From Solenopsis invicta (taxonomy: Eukaryota; Arthropoda; Insecta; Hymenoptera; Formicidae), in contig NC_052665.1 of NCBI RefSeq assembly GCF_016802725.1, forward strand, positions 15,010,501 to 15,074,500: a stretch of DNA of 64,000 nucleotides, read 5' to 3'. Position 1 is the first letter of the stretch; each line of letters begins with the position of its first letter. The translations under genes and the position numbers were made by a program. The notes below the pieces were generated by a model. The model was not told where the DNA came from, searched no databases, and saw nothing but the letters and a program-made list of their open reading frames with translations. This document shows, piece by piece, positions 9,948 to 23,302 of this stretch.

Positions 9948-12900
9948 TCATCGATGCCGACCCGCTCTGGCGTCGGTCACGGCACCCCACAATTCGATCA
10001 CAAACTCGTCGGTGAAACCAAAGTCCTCCAGGTCGGAGTTGTCTATCGCCTCGGCGAAATCTATGCTGTTGCATTTGTCCTCGGCAAGCTCCCAGATTTG
10101 CGTGGCTGCACAAAAAATCGGAAAGTAACAATCGAATAAAATAAAGTTCTTTGAATAAAATAAAAAAAGACCAAATCGAAAGAAATAACAATTTTTAAAA
10201 ATAATCGGAGAAGCTGTATTGTGACATTCGCTCATACCCAGATTAAACTCACCTAACTCCGTATCAGAGATACCCATGAAGCTCTCCAAGATTGTGTTAA
10301 TCTTCTCGACGCCTATCGCGGCGGCGTCATCGATCTGCGTAAATATTTACTTTATATTTTTAATTGTTACTCAATGTATTTGCTATTTTATTCATTGAGA
10401 AAGAAGATACATTAAAGTGTGTGTTAATTAAGTAATACTAAAGTAGTATCCGAATAATTAAAATATATCTCCTAACAGAGGTAGCTAATACTTGTCTTAC
10501 TTGTGTTCTTGAAGATCAATGTTATAAAAAAAAAAAATAGATAATCTCAATCATAGAAGACGTATATTAATTTGCCTCGCTTCATAATCTATCATCCTAT
10601 GGTACGCACTTGCTCTACGATTTGAGCGCTGCCGTCGGCCTTGAATCTGAGAGTCTCCTTGCCGGATCCGTAACCGGCTTTCTTTCCCTTCTTGAGATCA
10701 CCGCGCGGCCCGATGCTGCCGAAGCCGTTCTTCTGCGGCTCCACCAGCCTCAGCGTGAACGTAGAGCCCTTCGGTATGTCCTTCAGCATCTTCGCCACCT
10801 CGAAGTGCCGCCTGCCGACGAGGCTGGTCGAATCGATCCTCTCGATATGATCGCCCACCTCGATCACCTTTATCCTGTCGATCACGGAACCCTCCTTTAT
10901 GCGCTTTATGAAAGCGTAACCGGCGCCGTTGTCGGTGATCGTCAGACCCAGCGCGTCATCCGTTTTCACCAGTTCGATTTCTTTCGGCCGGCCTGCACCG
11001 AAAACGCATTAATTGTTATTTGTTTTTGTTGTTGCGTATGACTCGTATTTTTTAATTAGTCGAACGAATATAATACATAGCGACCTTTCTTATGTGCGAA
11101 GATGAAGTCGCCCACGCCGATTTGTCCACCTAATAGCTCCGTCATGTCCACTTTGTGCGTGTTGAGTGTACAAAAGAGAATCTGGAATGAAATTCTTGCT
11201 TAATTTTCAACATAGGACACTCGATTCACCCTTACCCTTTCAGCATCCTTATTCAAATTTTATTTAGATTCTTTATGCACATTAAATTTATTTTATTTAT
11301 TTATTACGTTATGTAATAAATTATATGCTTGTATATACAGTCACAAAACTTTTGTTCGGATGCAGGATGTTGCGAGTTTATTTTATGCTACAAATTCACC
11401 AAATATTATAAATTTTTAAGGAAAAACTCGATGGAAGTGAAAACCTTTGCTAATGTGATATATTTCCATCAAGAGCAAACTTACGTTCAAACTGAAAAAA
11501 TTCTGGCCTATTATTAACAAAATCAGATTTAAAAGATGTATTTAAATAAAATTGCAATTCTACTTTATCTGTATCTTTATTTGTTTTTATTTAAATCTGA
11601 AAATGTATGTAAAAAATATAGTAAAATTATATATAAGTAATAATAAATAGTAAATAATGATATATAAATAATGTTAAATATAAAATATTATACATAACAA
11701 TAATAAATAATGAAGATAATTTTATCTTATACAATCATGAAACTACATTGTCCAGTTATGAGTTTCGAAATTTGTTTTATGCTACAAATCAAAAACGCAT
11801 TTTTCATGGAAATGCATGATTAACAAGAATTTTCACTTTCGCTAAAAATTATAACAAATTTGACGAATTTGTAGTATAAAATAAATTCCCATATTCCAAT
11901 TAATTTCGTGACTGTACGTCATTAAATGTTATCTAAGTTTCGCTCTACATAATGCGACTCCTTAAGACTATAACTTTTATTATTACATTTGATTTGAATC
12001 TCTCTCTTTCTCTTAGTGCAAACGTTCTATTTAAATTATCTAAACCAGTTTTTTTTTTTTTTTTTTTTCAATTTCTCTCGCCACGCAGATGAAACCCGGT
12101 GCTGCGATGGTTTGTTTTAGAGATTGCGAGAGGAGCTAGACCCCCTGCGTTTCAAGCGACCCATAACGAGTAGCGACGCGGGCGACCTGGTTACATCGCG
12201 GCGACCGCGTTTACACGACGAATTACACGTGGCTCTCTCTCCTCTTTCTCTCTCGCCTACCGAGACATATCCGCCAGGTCGACGAGAGAGGCCACGGTCC
12301 GTGACCGGCGCTTCCTGCGTCCGGTGTCGTTTCTCCCTACGTGGGACGCTTCGTGCTGGAAACACCGAGCCGTTTCCACTACGAGCGGCATTGCATCGCG
12401 TTCCGTTACCATCAGCTCCGACGGCTTCGTTTCGCGTTGCCGATTTCGCCAAATGTAAAGGGGGACTCGCGTAATTTTGCCCGCATTTTACAGCCACATT
12501 CTCACGTATCTCGGCTAGATATTTCGCGACATCCCCGAATTCGCTTCCTTTTTCGAGAGAAAAGCGAATCTGTGGACGTCCAAGATAACTTCACTTGCAG
12601 TTAGACGAAAGCAAAAATTTGCGAAAGAACGAACTCGTGAGAATTGAAGAGTATTATATTTATTCTGGTAGCTGGTATTGAACAAGAGAACAGATACGCA
12701 CGTGCCATAAAATGAAAATAAAATAAAATCTAGAAACGGGACTAGCCGAGTTGTAATCTAACAACCGACCTCTGTTACAAAGTGTTCAACGATTTAACGA
12801 CAAGATCGAGGTCTTCGAATCCTTCCTTCTTTCCCGAGAAGGAACTGCTTCACGGCACTCACCTCGTCCGCGGGCAGATCGTAGCGCTCGGCGATCTTCT

Positions 12901-13210
12901 GGTACAGCTCCCGAACATTGCTGAAGTCGGATATCAGTCCCGTGGGACTGCCGTGGGCCAGTTGGCAGTGGAAGACCAGCGTCGACGGCTTCGGGTCCCG
13001 GGCCGGTGATCTCGCCTGCTCGTGCTGAAGAGAAGGAGCGCCGTTGCCCGACCGGCTGCTACCGGTACCGTTACCGCTGTCATGACCGTTGTCACCACCA
13101 CCGGCCTGATGATGATGATGCTGCTGCTGGTGGTTGCGATACTGCACGCCGTTCGCAGCTTTCTCCGTTGCCGGCGATCTCGGCGTGGCCCGCGCCTTGA
13201 ACAGCGGCAT
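9948..13210 (-). CDS. GIPC: GIPC-family PDZ adaptor (kermit)
   Basis: Five coding exons: 13210-12863, 11181-11085, 10992-10610, 10334-10253 and 10105-9948, all in frame, giving 355 residues (human GIPC1 333). The N-terminus has a low-complexity His/Gln-rich and Gly/Ser-rich stretch (about 28-60). It is followed by the GH1 region (STLVFHCQLAHGSPTGLI; ELYQKIAERYDLP), a single PDZ domain (about 153-233) with the carboxylate-binding loop ALGLTI (162-167), and the C-terminal GH2 region (WELAEDKCNSIDFAEAI). GIPC links receptor C-termini to myosin VI and sorts endocytic vesicles; the Drosophila form is kermit. A 3'-type splice site sits 8 bases upstream of the ATG (exon edge 13218), so at least one noncoding first exon lies farther upstream and was not located. 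Confidence 0.96.
12050..12600. other. CpG-rich island inside GIPC intron 1, after a T tract
   Basis: A run of 19 T (12050-12068) is followed by about 500 bases rich in CG dinucleotides, in contrast to the AT-rich intron. Overlapping frames on both strands are open here, but this is expected of GC-rich DNA and no domain is seen. It could be an alternative internal promoter or first exon. Confidence 0.3.
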
Positions 13211-16045
13211 TCTCGATTCTGCGCGAACAGATTACAAAGGCAAACCCCGTTATGCACAATCCGGCGTTGTAGACACTTTTGAATTCTCATCGCGAAATTG
13301 AGTTATCGTGACCGGCAGGTTGATAACGGAGCGTCCGAGTCTCTTTTCACGGATCTTATCTCGGGGCGGGATCGACGTGATTCCGACATTGTGATTTATG
13401 ACATGATTTATGACATTGTAAGAGTCGTGCATTATTCTTAAAGAACTAATAAAGCTCGTATAAAGTCTGTCGAATCTTTATCAAGTATCGCAGACAATAG
13501 GAATTATTTTGACCAAGAGAGAAAGAGAGAGACTCTAAATAACATTGTATTTTATTTGCTCGTTTGTAAAAATTATTTTAGCACTGTACTGCTATAATAA
13601 ATTAATGACTTTTTAACTATGATTTACATAATCGTCTCGATCGACATCGCAAACTCCGAAAAATTCCACCAATTTTTTTCCCTGCATTCTAACTTCCAAA
13701 TCTATTACATATTTAATTAACTAATGGGGCATTGTTAAAGAAAATTGCGAAATTTAAAAGGCGTTTTGAAATTTCAGATTAGATTATCTTTATTTTGCAA
13801 TTACATCGACCGAGGAGCGCAATCGAAAAAAAAATCGGAGTGCACAGATAAGAAGTTAGATTAACGCTCGTTCTGTTATGCAACCGATAATCATTCGTTC
13901 AAATGTGCGTTCTATTTTTCATACGCATGTTATAGTGAATTCGATTGGACTACATTACTGCGCACTGGTGCATATTACCGTTGCCGATACCTGCACTGAT
14001 CCAAAGCTGACGTACAAATTAATTACAAATATGTCGAATGGTAAAATACATTCAAAAGAATAATTTGCTGATGTAGATAGATTTCTAGGTGTCACAATAA
14101 AAATTTATCGCTATTTTTTGTATCTGCTGCTAAAATATTGTTTGTCACACATATAGAATTTACAGCAGCAACATTTTAGCAATCCGTTCAGAAAATTTAG
14201 ATCTCATTGCCAACTGTACGTTCAAATTTTATAACAAGTATGGTTAGCCTTAACGCGAATAGGCGCCACAGAACAATTTTCTTCCTAAATTTCACAAGTA
14301 GTTCAGATATAAATTCTGTTTCTGTTATTTACATAGATTGATCAAGTACCGAACATGTGCAATATTGCAATATTTGCCAGTCATTTAACTACATTAATTT
14401 TTTGCAGACAAAACAATAGCTGCACTTGCGAGATCATCTTTTATACATTTTACCACATAGAACAATAAAGTATTATTAACGATGTAGATGTGTAAAGGCT
14501 CTCACAAAATAAAATCACATTGGGAAAAATACCTCTGTGAACCGGCACCGGTTATTCGTGTGTAATTAAAAATATATTTTCTTCAAGGAGAGAGAGAACA
14601 GTAGACGTTTCGATTCGTGATTGAGTCTTCTTCAGTACAATAGAGATTCTTAGTTAACGGGATATCCAAAATGTGTGTTAAACTGTAAAATTTTTTTAAC
14701 GGTGTTACAATCGGAACGTTCTATATAAATTAATTAAATTAACCGCTATGTACAAATTAATTAGATAGATTAACGGTAAGAAAATAGGTCAATTTATAAT
14801 AGACTAAACGTGGACGTCCACGAAATGTAATAAACATAAAACCTTGTTTACCGTATTGAAATAAGAACAAAGAATCATCAATAACGTTAAATTAAATAGT
14901 AAAATAAATAACAATTTGGTAGTTCAAAAGAGAAGAAAGCATCAAGATTTTGTAAATAAATTAGCATGTAACGAGTCAAGCAACTCTGTGTCATTTTGCA
15001 GGTTTAAACCGTGTTTTGGATTATGTATAAAATCTCATCTCAGAGATGAGTCTTTTATCGAATCTTTTCCTCGTCGAAATCGCAATGTTTTCTCAGTTAA
15101 ATTCATAAGAAAATGTAATTCAATTCTATGTTCTACAATTACGGATCGTACAATAAAACATATTGAGGACATTTCAATTTTATATACCCGTTTATAGATT
15201 TATATTAAACACATCTTTACGTCAATTTATATTAAATAGACACATATCCCCTGGCGAAAATAGAAAGCTTCTTGAAGCGCCATCCAAGCATCTTACTTTC
15301 CGATGCTCCAAACTACGTTTTACTCTTGCTTTACGCTTTATTTTCGCCAGGGTCGATTTGTGCATGACGACTTTAATGTACACCAATGTGCACTGGTGAG
15401 TCCAATCGAATTCGCCATTAGATAAAAGAAATGAGAACCAGCGGAGCTTGAGGCACGCGATAATTGCATCTTCGCCGTCCGCGAAGAGAGATAAAAGCCA
15501 GGTATCAGCCACATGTTACGTCGCCGGGAGTATCTATTACGTACTCGCGTGGTGCTCGTGGTTTTCTTCTGCGTTATAGAACGCTTATCTCTCCAACTTT
15601 GTACAAAATCATTCTGCGGCAGTCACGCACGGAACAGCTCGCGTATATTAATTAAGCGCGTCGTCTCTCGGGCGCGACGTCTCGTTATCTTTCACGGGCA
15701 GACCGACAGCTTCCTCTCCGAGAGGCCTAAAGAAACGTAAACGGTTTTTACGTCTTTTTTTAAGCATAGCCGGGCGAGAGCATCCTCGTCAATCTCGTCG
15801 TTTGCGATTCGCGCCACTAAAGACCGTAAATTGCGGTCTCCTTTCATACGGTACTCATTATTCGTCTGAATCATTCTTCTTCGACGTGAAATGATGCCGG
15901 CTGTTGTCTCACGTACGCTTTCTTAGCTCAGAATTCGGCCATCAAAAGTTTATCATGTTATCACAAATTTCTGATTTTTTTACTTAATTCAGTTACTTTA
16001 ATCAAATGAAAAATTGCACCATATCACTTTCTTTTCTATAATTAG

Positions 16046-16544
16046 CAAGATTGAGTAATAACTATAGCTAAAAAGTTGAAAGTTAATAAAAAGTTGATCA
16101 TTTTTTATTTAATTTAATTAATTTTAAATAAGTTAATTTTTAACATTAATTAGTTATTTTAGAAACACATGAACTTGAAATTATTAACTTTTTTAATAAA
16201 ATTAAAAATGTAAAAAATTTATCCAAAAATTTATCTATGAGAAGGAAAAAAATTATATAAAAGAAAAAAATACATTCTCACAGAGAAAAAAAATTTTTTA
16301 TTATTCCATATAAACTTAATTTACAAATAAAATATTATGATTATCTTGAATCTCACTTTGAGTTAACTTAATCTTAACTATCTTGTTTATATAACTTTTG
16401 ATTTAACTAAATTAATATAAATTTTATTATAAAAGTTAACTTAATTCAATTAAAAAAATCATTGAATTTAACTTAATTCGATTAAAAAAATCATTGAATT
16501 TAATTTAATTCAATTAAAAAAATATATTGATTTACCCAATCCTG
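16046..16544. mobile_element. Repeat family B, copy 2 (hAT-like termini, non-autonomous)
   Basis: Read on the minus strand, the element begins CAGGATTGGGTAAATCAATA; the other end (16046 onward) resembles the opposite terminus of the copy at 34635-35116. Internal blocks such as ATAATATTTTATTT are shared by both copies. CAG-plus-TTGGGTAA termini are typical of many arthropod hAT-like MITEs. No transposase is present. The boundary near 16046 is approximate. Confidence 0.5.
16436..16531. repeat. 32-bp tandem triplicate
   Basis: Three successive 32-base units start at 16436, 16468 and 16500. Units 1 and 2 differ at one base and unit 3 is more diverged. Each has TTAATTC(A/G)ATTAAAAAAAT as core. 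The triplicate lies inside the family B element at its right end. Confidence 0.8.
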
Positions 16545-17551
16545 ATAATCAGTGTAAAGTGTTAGGAATACACAGAAATCCGTATAAATATACACCTATT
16601 TATCGGATACGCGTGCGGCGGTTTCAAGTCTCTCTCAATCGCGCGCGATAACAATGTAGCGAGTGGAGATCTAAGATCGAAATCGCGGAATTCCGACGTT
16701 CCGTGCGATACCGCAATCAAATCTAAAACATTTGTCACGTCACACCAAGCTAAAACATTCTCTAGTTCTATCGTTTTTCATCAGTCCGTAATATTTCATC
16801 GCACGCGCTCATCACCGTGAGCTATCGTAAAATCCGCGCGACGCGGCGTCACGCGAGTGCGTTGGAAAAACGTTTGTGCTCCTGCCGATTCGTGATTACG
16901 CAACTAGAATAAAGAAGCGCAGCAGGAAAATATGACAAAACCACCTGAGTTATTCGCGCAAACTGCCTTTCGTTATTCACCTCGAATTTAAAGGTAATAA
17001 CGTGACGCAATCGTTATTAAAATCGTCGCAGACCTGACATGGAGTCAGGAACTCGAACGGACTCGATTTCGATTAATTTTATAATTACGGATTAGTTTTA
17101 AAATTGTACAGATATGAATATCGCGTGTTTTTCTTTTCTGTGACGATACGTACGCGAAAAATTATAAAATGTGCGTTTTATCCTTGACATCAAGAATTCA
17201 TTCATATTTTATCTTCGATAATTCCTGAGTGTCTTTTTTTGGAAAAGGCATTTAAATGATTTTTGAGCTATATATTTTTTAATTAGCAGAATTACAGCGA
17301 GAGATCACAGCGGAGTATAGCTCATGCGACATCGGTAATCTCGTGATCCAACGGGACAATAATATTAAAATCTGCACGATAACAGTACAGGTTCTCATGT
17401 ATTCTATGCTTGTGCAAATAAACGAATGGTATAGAAGGATTTGGTGTACGCATTGAAAAAAAGATTTGAAAATAATAGTCAAGCTTTGATGAATTAGTTT
17501 CAATTAAATGTCAGATTAATATAACCAATTATTTGGTAATATAATCAATAT

Positions 17552-17590
17552 TAAGATAATCAATTAAGATAATCAATTAAGATAATCAAT
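17552..17590. repeat. 13-bp tandem triplicate (TAAGATAATCAAT)
   Basis: Three perfect head-to-tail copies of TAAGATAATCAAT in AT-rich DNA just left of a family A element. Confidence 0.85.
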
Positions 17591-17720
17591 TATTTGATAA
17601 TTATTGTATATTAATAGTAACCAAATATAATAAACATTTACGAAATAGTTATTAAATATTATGAACTATTTCGTTATATTAATTGAACATTTAATTAGAA
17701 TTATTTCAAAACTTCAAGAA

Positions 17721-18226
17721 CACAGAGAAAAAAAGTAGTTACAGTTATCATAAATGACTATAATTCATAATCATTTTCGGTGGGGCTAATTATGTATTTA
17801 GAGTTATTTTAACCATGCAAATGATAGTTATTAGTTATAATTATTATGTAAATTTGTAGAGTGAAACGTGTCACTCTAATAAAAATGATAATCAAACATG
17901 TGCCATTTTTCGAGTAATTTTTCACTCTACCAGATTTAAAAAGTAAGTAAGCAAATGTTAAGAAAATAATTATATTTACATATAACTATGGTTGTATATA
18001 TTACAAATGTTTATTTTAATTTTTGTCATCACTTTCATATCTTAATATATTAATATTTGAAATTATCATCATTTATAGTATAGTAAAATTTTTTCATAGT
18101 TAATCAAACTATAAACACAATGTTATTATTATTATAGCAATAATAGCTATAAAAATGAAACTAACTATGTTCATTTTATCATGCAATTATAGTCACAAAT
18201 ATCAAACGTTTTTTTTTTTATCAGTG
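17721..18226. mobile_element. Repeat family A, copy 1 (MITE-like, about 0.5 kb)
   Basis: The left end CACAGAGAAAAAAAGTAG and the right end TTTTTTTATCAGTG are inverted, with a second inverted block TGACTATAATT just inside each end. Related elements lie at 19827-20332 and 34354-35330. No ORF of note. Confidence 0.6.
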
Positions 18227-19099
18227 CAGAGTTGATATTATTGCTATCGAACTCTTTTCTCATTGTAAGTCGTTAGCGTCGCGTTGCAGCCTCTGACTAA
18301 GCTATCGATGGATTTCGTAAACGGTCATTCTTCTACGACAATGCAAATTGTCAACAACTCGCAATATCGCCATTCCAATTGTCTCCGATTGCGGTCAATC
18401 GTCCCTAACGAGTCCAGAAAGAGATCGTGATCGCGCATCGCAATTGGTCTTCTCATCAAGCTCGTTCGCCATTAATTGCTGAGCGGTGCGCCAATAGCAC
18501 GATAAAAAATTAAAAAATTTGAGAATCCGGTTAGAGTAACAATAAGAGAAATAAAACGTGAATACAAGCGTGATTTCTTTCCTTCATTAAATGTTTTTTT
18601 AAATAAACATTTATATATATAATAAATGCAATCCCAATTACAGTGAATACAACTATTCTTTAACATTTGCTTACCATTTACGTAATAAATTAATTAGAAA
18701 CTAATTTGGTTAAAACAACAATACCTAGTTGGTACCGAAAATTATTATGGATTACAGTTCAATTATGGTAAATGCAACCATCGTCTATTATTTTATTTAC
18801 TATTTTATATTTTAATTGCCGACTTATTTTAACGCCGATTTACATTTGTTTCGTACAAGTGCCGGGTGCTGGATCCAGTATTTTACCGTGTCAACTAACG
18901 TTTGACATTTATTCCACGGTGCCTTAGCATGGCACCCGAGGAACAACTCTCTCTCTCTCTCAGGCCTGATTGTTCAACCGTCCGGTTGAAGCTTACTCAA
19001 TAAACGCCGCTTATCGCGTCTCCAATTAGCGGCAATACGGCGCGAAGATAAATTTTCCCCGAAGGCTGACGTCGCGAATCGGGCGGCAGGTAATTATGC

Positions 19100-19800
19100 A
19101 ACGTAATAATATGATTCTCCGTTAGCCTCATCGCGCAGCTACGAGGATGTCACGGAAGACGGACGAGATAACGCAATAGGTTTCGCGCGTGAGTATCGAG
19201 ATGTGCTGCAACGAAAGTGGAAGCGACTACGACAGCCTTTTATTTTCATTTATTATTATTTTTTTTTTTTTAATAATTCTCAAACGGAACGGCGAAGCGG
19301 GGAATGGCTTGTCAGCGGTTTTCGGGACACCCTGTACAGCGGTATACACGTCAATACCGTAACGTTACGAGCGAGTACACGCCGGCGAGTAGGAATAAGC
19401 ACGCAACGCCCGTCCGGAACGCGCAACCGAGAAGACCGGCCTCTCACCTCTTCCTCGCCGCGATCGGCGCGCACCTGTCCGTATCCGTATCCGCGTCCGT
19501 GTGTGGGTTTTTCGCGTGGCGACGGCGATGACGATGACGACGACGACGGACAGCGCAACGAGATAGACGCGAAGACACTTGTTCAGCGACGAGGAGCAGC
19601 AATCGGCCGCGACGCGTTCATCGTCGCAACTGGCAGCCATCGGGACCTAAATACCCCTTTCTTTCCGCTCGTCCGCCCCGTTATCGTTTACCCGTTATCG
19701 CTTCGCTCGCCCGCTCGATCCTTATCGCGTTACAGGCGCGGATGAGAATCGCGATCCGCGTCGAGCCGCGAATTCGGCTGGGCCGGCTCGCGGATCGACG
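19100..19800. other. CpG-rich promoter-like patch
   Basis: Sharp rise in GC and CpG against AT-rich flanks. A 180-codon plus-strand frame (19203-19745) translates to Arg/Ser-rich low-complexity sequence with an Asp run and no domain, so I do not call it a gene. A promoter or noncoding first exon, perhaps for GIPC, is a possible reading. Confidence 0.3.
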
Positions 19801-19826
19801 GCGATCGATCTCGATCATCATCTCGC

Positions 19827-20332
19827 ACTAGAAGAAAAAACTGGTTGCAATTACCGTGAATTACCTGAACTACAATTCGTAGTCATTTTTGGTGCCAATA
19901 TTGTTGTTTTAACGGTGCAAATTACAATTATTATTACTACGTAAATTCACAGTAAAAAATATAATGTCCTAGAAAGTCCACTCTAAATTTTAAGTTAAAA
20001 TAACTCTTATTTTAAGATATTTTAACTTAACTTTTGAGTTATTTTTACTTGAAATTTAGAGTGGACTTTCTGGGACATGCAAAAATGTTAAAATTACATT
20101 TTATTTTCTACTGTGTAGTAAGCGAATGTTAAAAAAATTATTGTATTCACTGTAATTGTGATTACATTTACTACATATAAATGTTTATGTTATTTTTACT
20201 ATAATATTTTACTATTAATTAATATTTGAAATTATCATAATTATTATTATGGTAATAATAATTATAAAAATGGACCTTCTAACCAATTATTTTATCATAC
20301 AACCATAATCACAAATCTCTTTTTTCTCAATG
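19827..20332. mobile_element. Repeat family A, copy 2, carrying a nested hairpin
   Basis: The left end is CACTAGAAGAAAAAACTGG and the right end reads TCTTTTTTCTCAATG. Internal words shared with copy 3 include GTTGCAATTA, AATCATTTTTGGT-like blocks and ATTATTACTACGTAAAT. A separate inverted repeat (19964-20078) interrupts it. Confidence 0.6.
19964..20078. repeat. Long imperfect hairpin nested in family A copy 2
   Basis: Outer arms ATGTCCTAGAAAGTCCACTC and GAGTGGACTTTCTGGGACAT are reverse complements with one mismatch. Complementarity continues inward through AAATTTAAGT-like and TTAACTT-like blocks for about 50 bases per arm. It looks like a small foldback element inserted into an older MITE. 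Confidence 0.8.
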
Positions 20333-23268
20333 TACGCGGGAAATGACCAAAGAACAGAAGCTGATGAGAAATTATCTCAAGAAATTAGAGAATTAGGTCT
20401 TAGACTTTAAATTTCACCTTCTTCTCTGTTACATCGACTTTTGCGGTAAAAAATAGAAGAAAAAATCTGGGGGACATTCGTTTGTAATTAAAACTTCTTA
20501 GAAAAAAAACAGACGATTAAAAAAAATTTTAATGCATCGGCCATATCGTTCTATAAAAGTTTTATACTTCATTTTTCAGACGAAACACGACGCAATTGTA
20601 CGTAAATATTTCTCGGCAAATATCCATTAATCGATGTTCATCATAGTTAAAATAAATATTGACAAACGGGCCTCTCAGATATAAAACGCGCTTAAAGATA
20701 TATACGTTATCTTTCAAAGTATTACCAAAAGTGTAAAATTTTCATAGATTATTCTATTATTCCTTTAGAATATCTGTATAAAATATATAAACACAATTCT
20801 CCTTTGGTTTAAAATTTATTTAACATTTTTTGGTCTTTATTCTTATGTAAAATCGCGTTCGAGTACTTATTTACAAATTTTATAAGAAAGTAGCACAAAT
20901 CACATCAAATTTTTTACACATACTAATAAAATTCTGATAAATATATTCGTGCCAAAAATTCATTTGAATTCATTTCCTCGTTAAAAAGATATTTACCTCT
21001 TATTTAAATATTTTTTCAAAGCTTTTTTAAAACCACCTGTCTTATTTAGATGTTATTTATCTAAAATTGCAAAATAGAGTCGCTGCATAAACCATTATAA
21101 GCCAAAATTTTACTCTCTTGTTTCAAAGCTAAAATTCGGGTATTCGCGGAAAAAAAAACCTAAAAAATCTTCAATTTTTTAATTTCGATAATTTTTAACT
21201 GGTATTGCAGAGTCATCCCGAAACATTTTTAACAATGTGTTAAAGGCAAACTCTTTTCTTCGGATCCACCATTCAGATGCGTTGCTGTAAATGTATTAGT
21301 AGTATATTACCCGTGAAAACCCGTAATAAATAACCGGCGATTCACTCCCTTTTTGTGCGATTTCTGTCGCGCATTTTTAACGCTAAATGCAACGAACTCG
21401 TTTTTACACCGCGTTACGAGCGTTTTGACACTGAGCCTCGCAATTAAGATTTAATAACAAAAAGAAACAATTCTGATAGCAACCGACAGTTCGCTCAGGC
21501 TGCGAATAGCTCACTCGTTCATCAAATCACTTTTAATTGAATCGAACCATTTCGGAAAGACTCTGCTCTAAAATCCACAGCTTCTAGAAAACAAGGAAAG
21601 AAACAATAATTCATTTAAAATAAAAAGACATTCTTTAGACTGCTTTTCTTTTTTTTTTTTTTTAAGAATTGTCGTTACGATCGCACATTACTGCACGACT
21701 TATCTGCCGTTCAAAGGCAATTGCGGTTTGATTCTCGAATAAAATCCTTTCTAGAACGAGCGATAAAGTTTCACGTATATACCTTAAAATTCTCCTCTTC
21801 ACATATTTGTAGAGCCAGCTCTACGGTATATATCCGACGAAAAATAAATATCGCCGAGAGCCCTTCCCCTCGAGGTGACGACGATGATTCGAAGGAGCTC
21901 CGCCTCCGTTTCCTCTAATTCGTTTAACACCAGCGGCACTTCCTTCGGGCACGAGAGAACATTGTGCAGCGAGAGAAAATCGCGCGAGGTCGATTTCACG
22001 AGCTCGCGTGCCACCGTGACCGGAAAGCGGCGGCGAGAGGACTGATCGCGCGGGGCCCCTTCTCGCACCGGCCGACCCCCCTCGAGCGTGTCCGTCGCTG
22101 CGTCACAATGCTAACAATGAGGTGTGCAAACCCCGCACTATTGTGAGCCCTTCTCTCCGCGGAAGTTTTTCTCCTAAAAAAAAAACGTAGAGCACTGAAA
22201 AAAATAAATAATAAAAATTTATTTTTTTTTGTCGTCTGCGCTAGTGAAGGAATTTTGTTCCGAAAAGAAAGTTTTTTTTCATTTCAACTCATTATCGGTG
22301 TGTAAGGCACGACCATTTACTTTGATGAACAAATATTTGAATGACGAAGAGCGGAACAAAAAAAAATGGTTCAAATTTCCTAGTATACTTATTGCGTAGT
22401 AGCGTGTTGGCGTACAAAGTACGTTTCATCGAGTAAATTAATGTTAATTACGCATGGGACACATGTTCATTTCATATATTTAGATAAATCCTTTATTCAA
22501 GCTTTATTGTACAATACCTATGGAAAAAAGTATCACAAATGACATCGTACCGCCGGGTCGTTGAACGATGCAAAATGCGTATCGTACAAAACAGTATCGT
22601 AAAAAGTCGTGAGAAAAATTGTAAAAGTTATGAACACACTCTCGCCGGAATTTTTATAAATTCATTATACGCGTAATACTACAATTCATATACTCAACCT
22701 TACCAATTACTGTCCTGTTAAAAATGTGAGATACGCTTATTTCGAAAATAGCACAGTCTAATATTTTTCGTTATAGAGAGACAGATCGTTTTCTCCGACT
22801 TTAGAAAGCTTTTCGAAATTGGGCGTGAGTCTCTTTCAAAATAGTCCCGATCAGAGCTTATCTTCGATAGATTGCACACACGTGTAAGGTCCGTCTGAAC
22901 TACGGAAGCAAAAATTACTCCTGATAATGGACCTGACATTTCCTCTTTCAAGTTTCATACTCTCTATCATTATATTAATATATCTTGGAAGTCTTAAACA
23001 GATGATAGCTCTCGTTAAATGTATTTAATACAGCGAGAGATAATATTTTGCCCAAGGGCTGAGTATTCCAAAGATAAGCGCCGATCGTCCAGCACCGCTC
23101 GAGTATTGTCCAAAGGTATCGAATACAAATGTATAACAACATATTCCTCGCATCGCACCACAGTACAAACAGTAACAACATAGCGCACTTGTCAACAAAA
23201 AAACTCAAATGCACTATAGAAAAAGTTCAGTCTATATGGAATCGCTTGGAAATAACACGTTTATACTC

Positions 23269-23302
23269 TCTTTTTCTTTCTCTCTCTTTCTTTCTCTCTA
23301 AT
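23269..23302. repeat. CT/CTTT-rich microsatellite
   Basis: Pyrimidine-only run of CTCTCT and CTTTCT units. Confidence 0.8.

Noticed and set aside
19203..19745. 180-codon plus-strand ORF
   Set aside because: Lies in a CpG-rich island; low-complexity Arg/Ser and Asp-run translation with open frames on both strands; no splice partners or domain.
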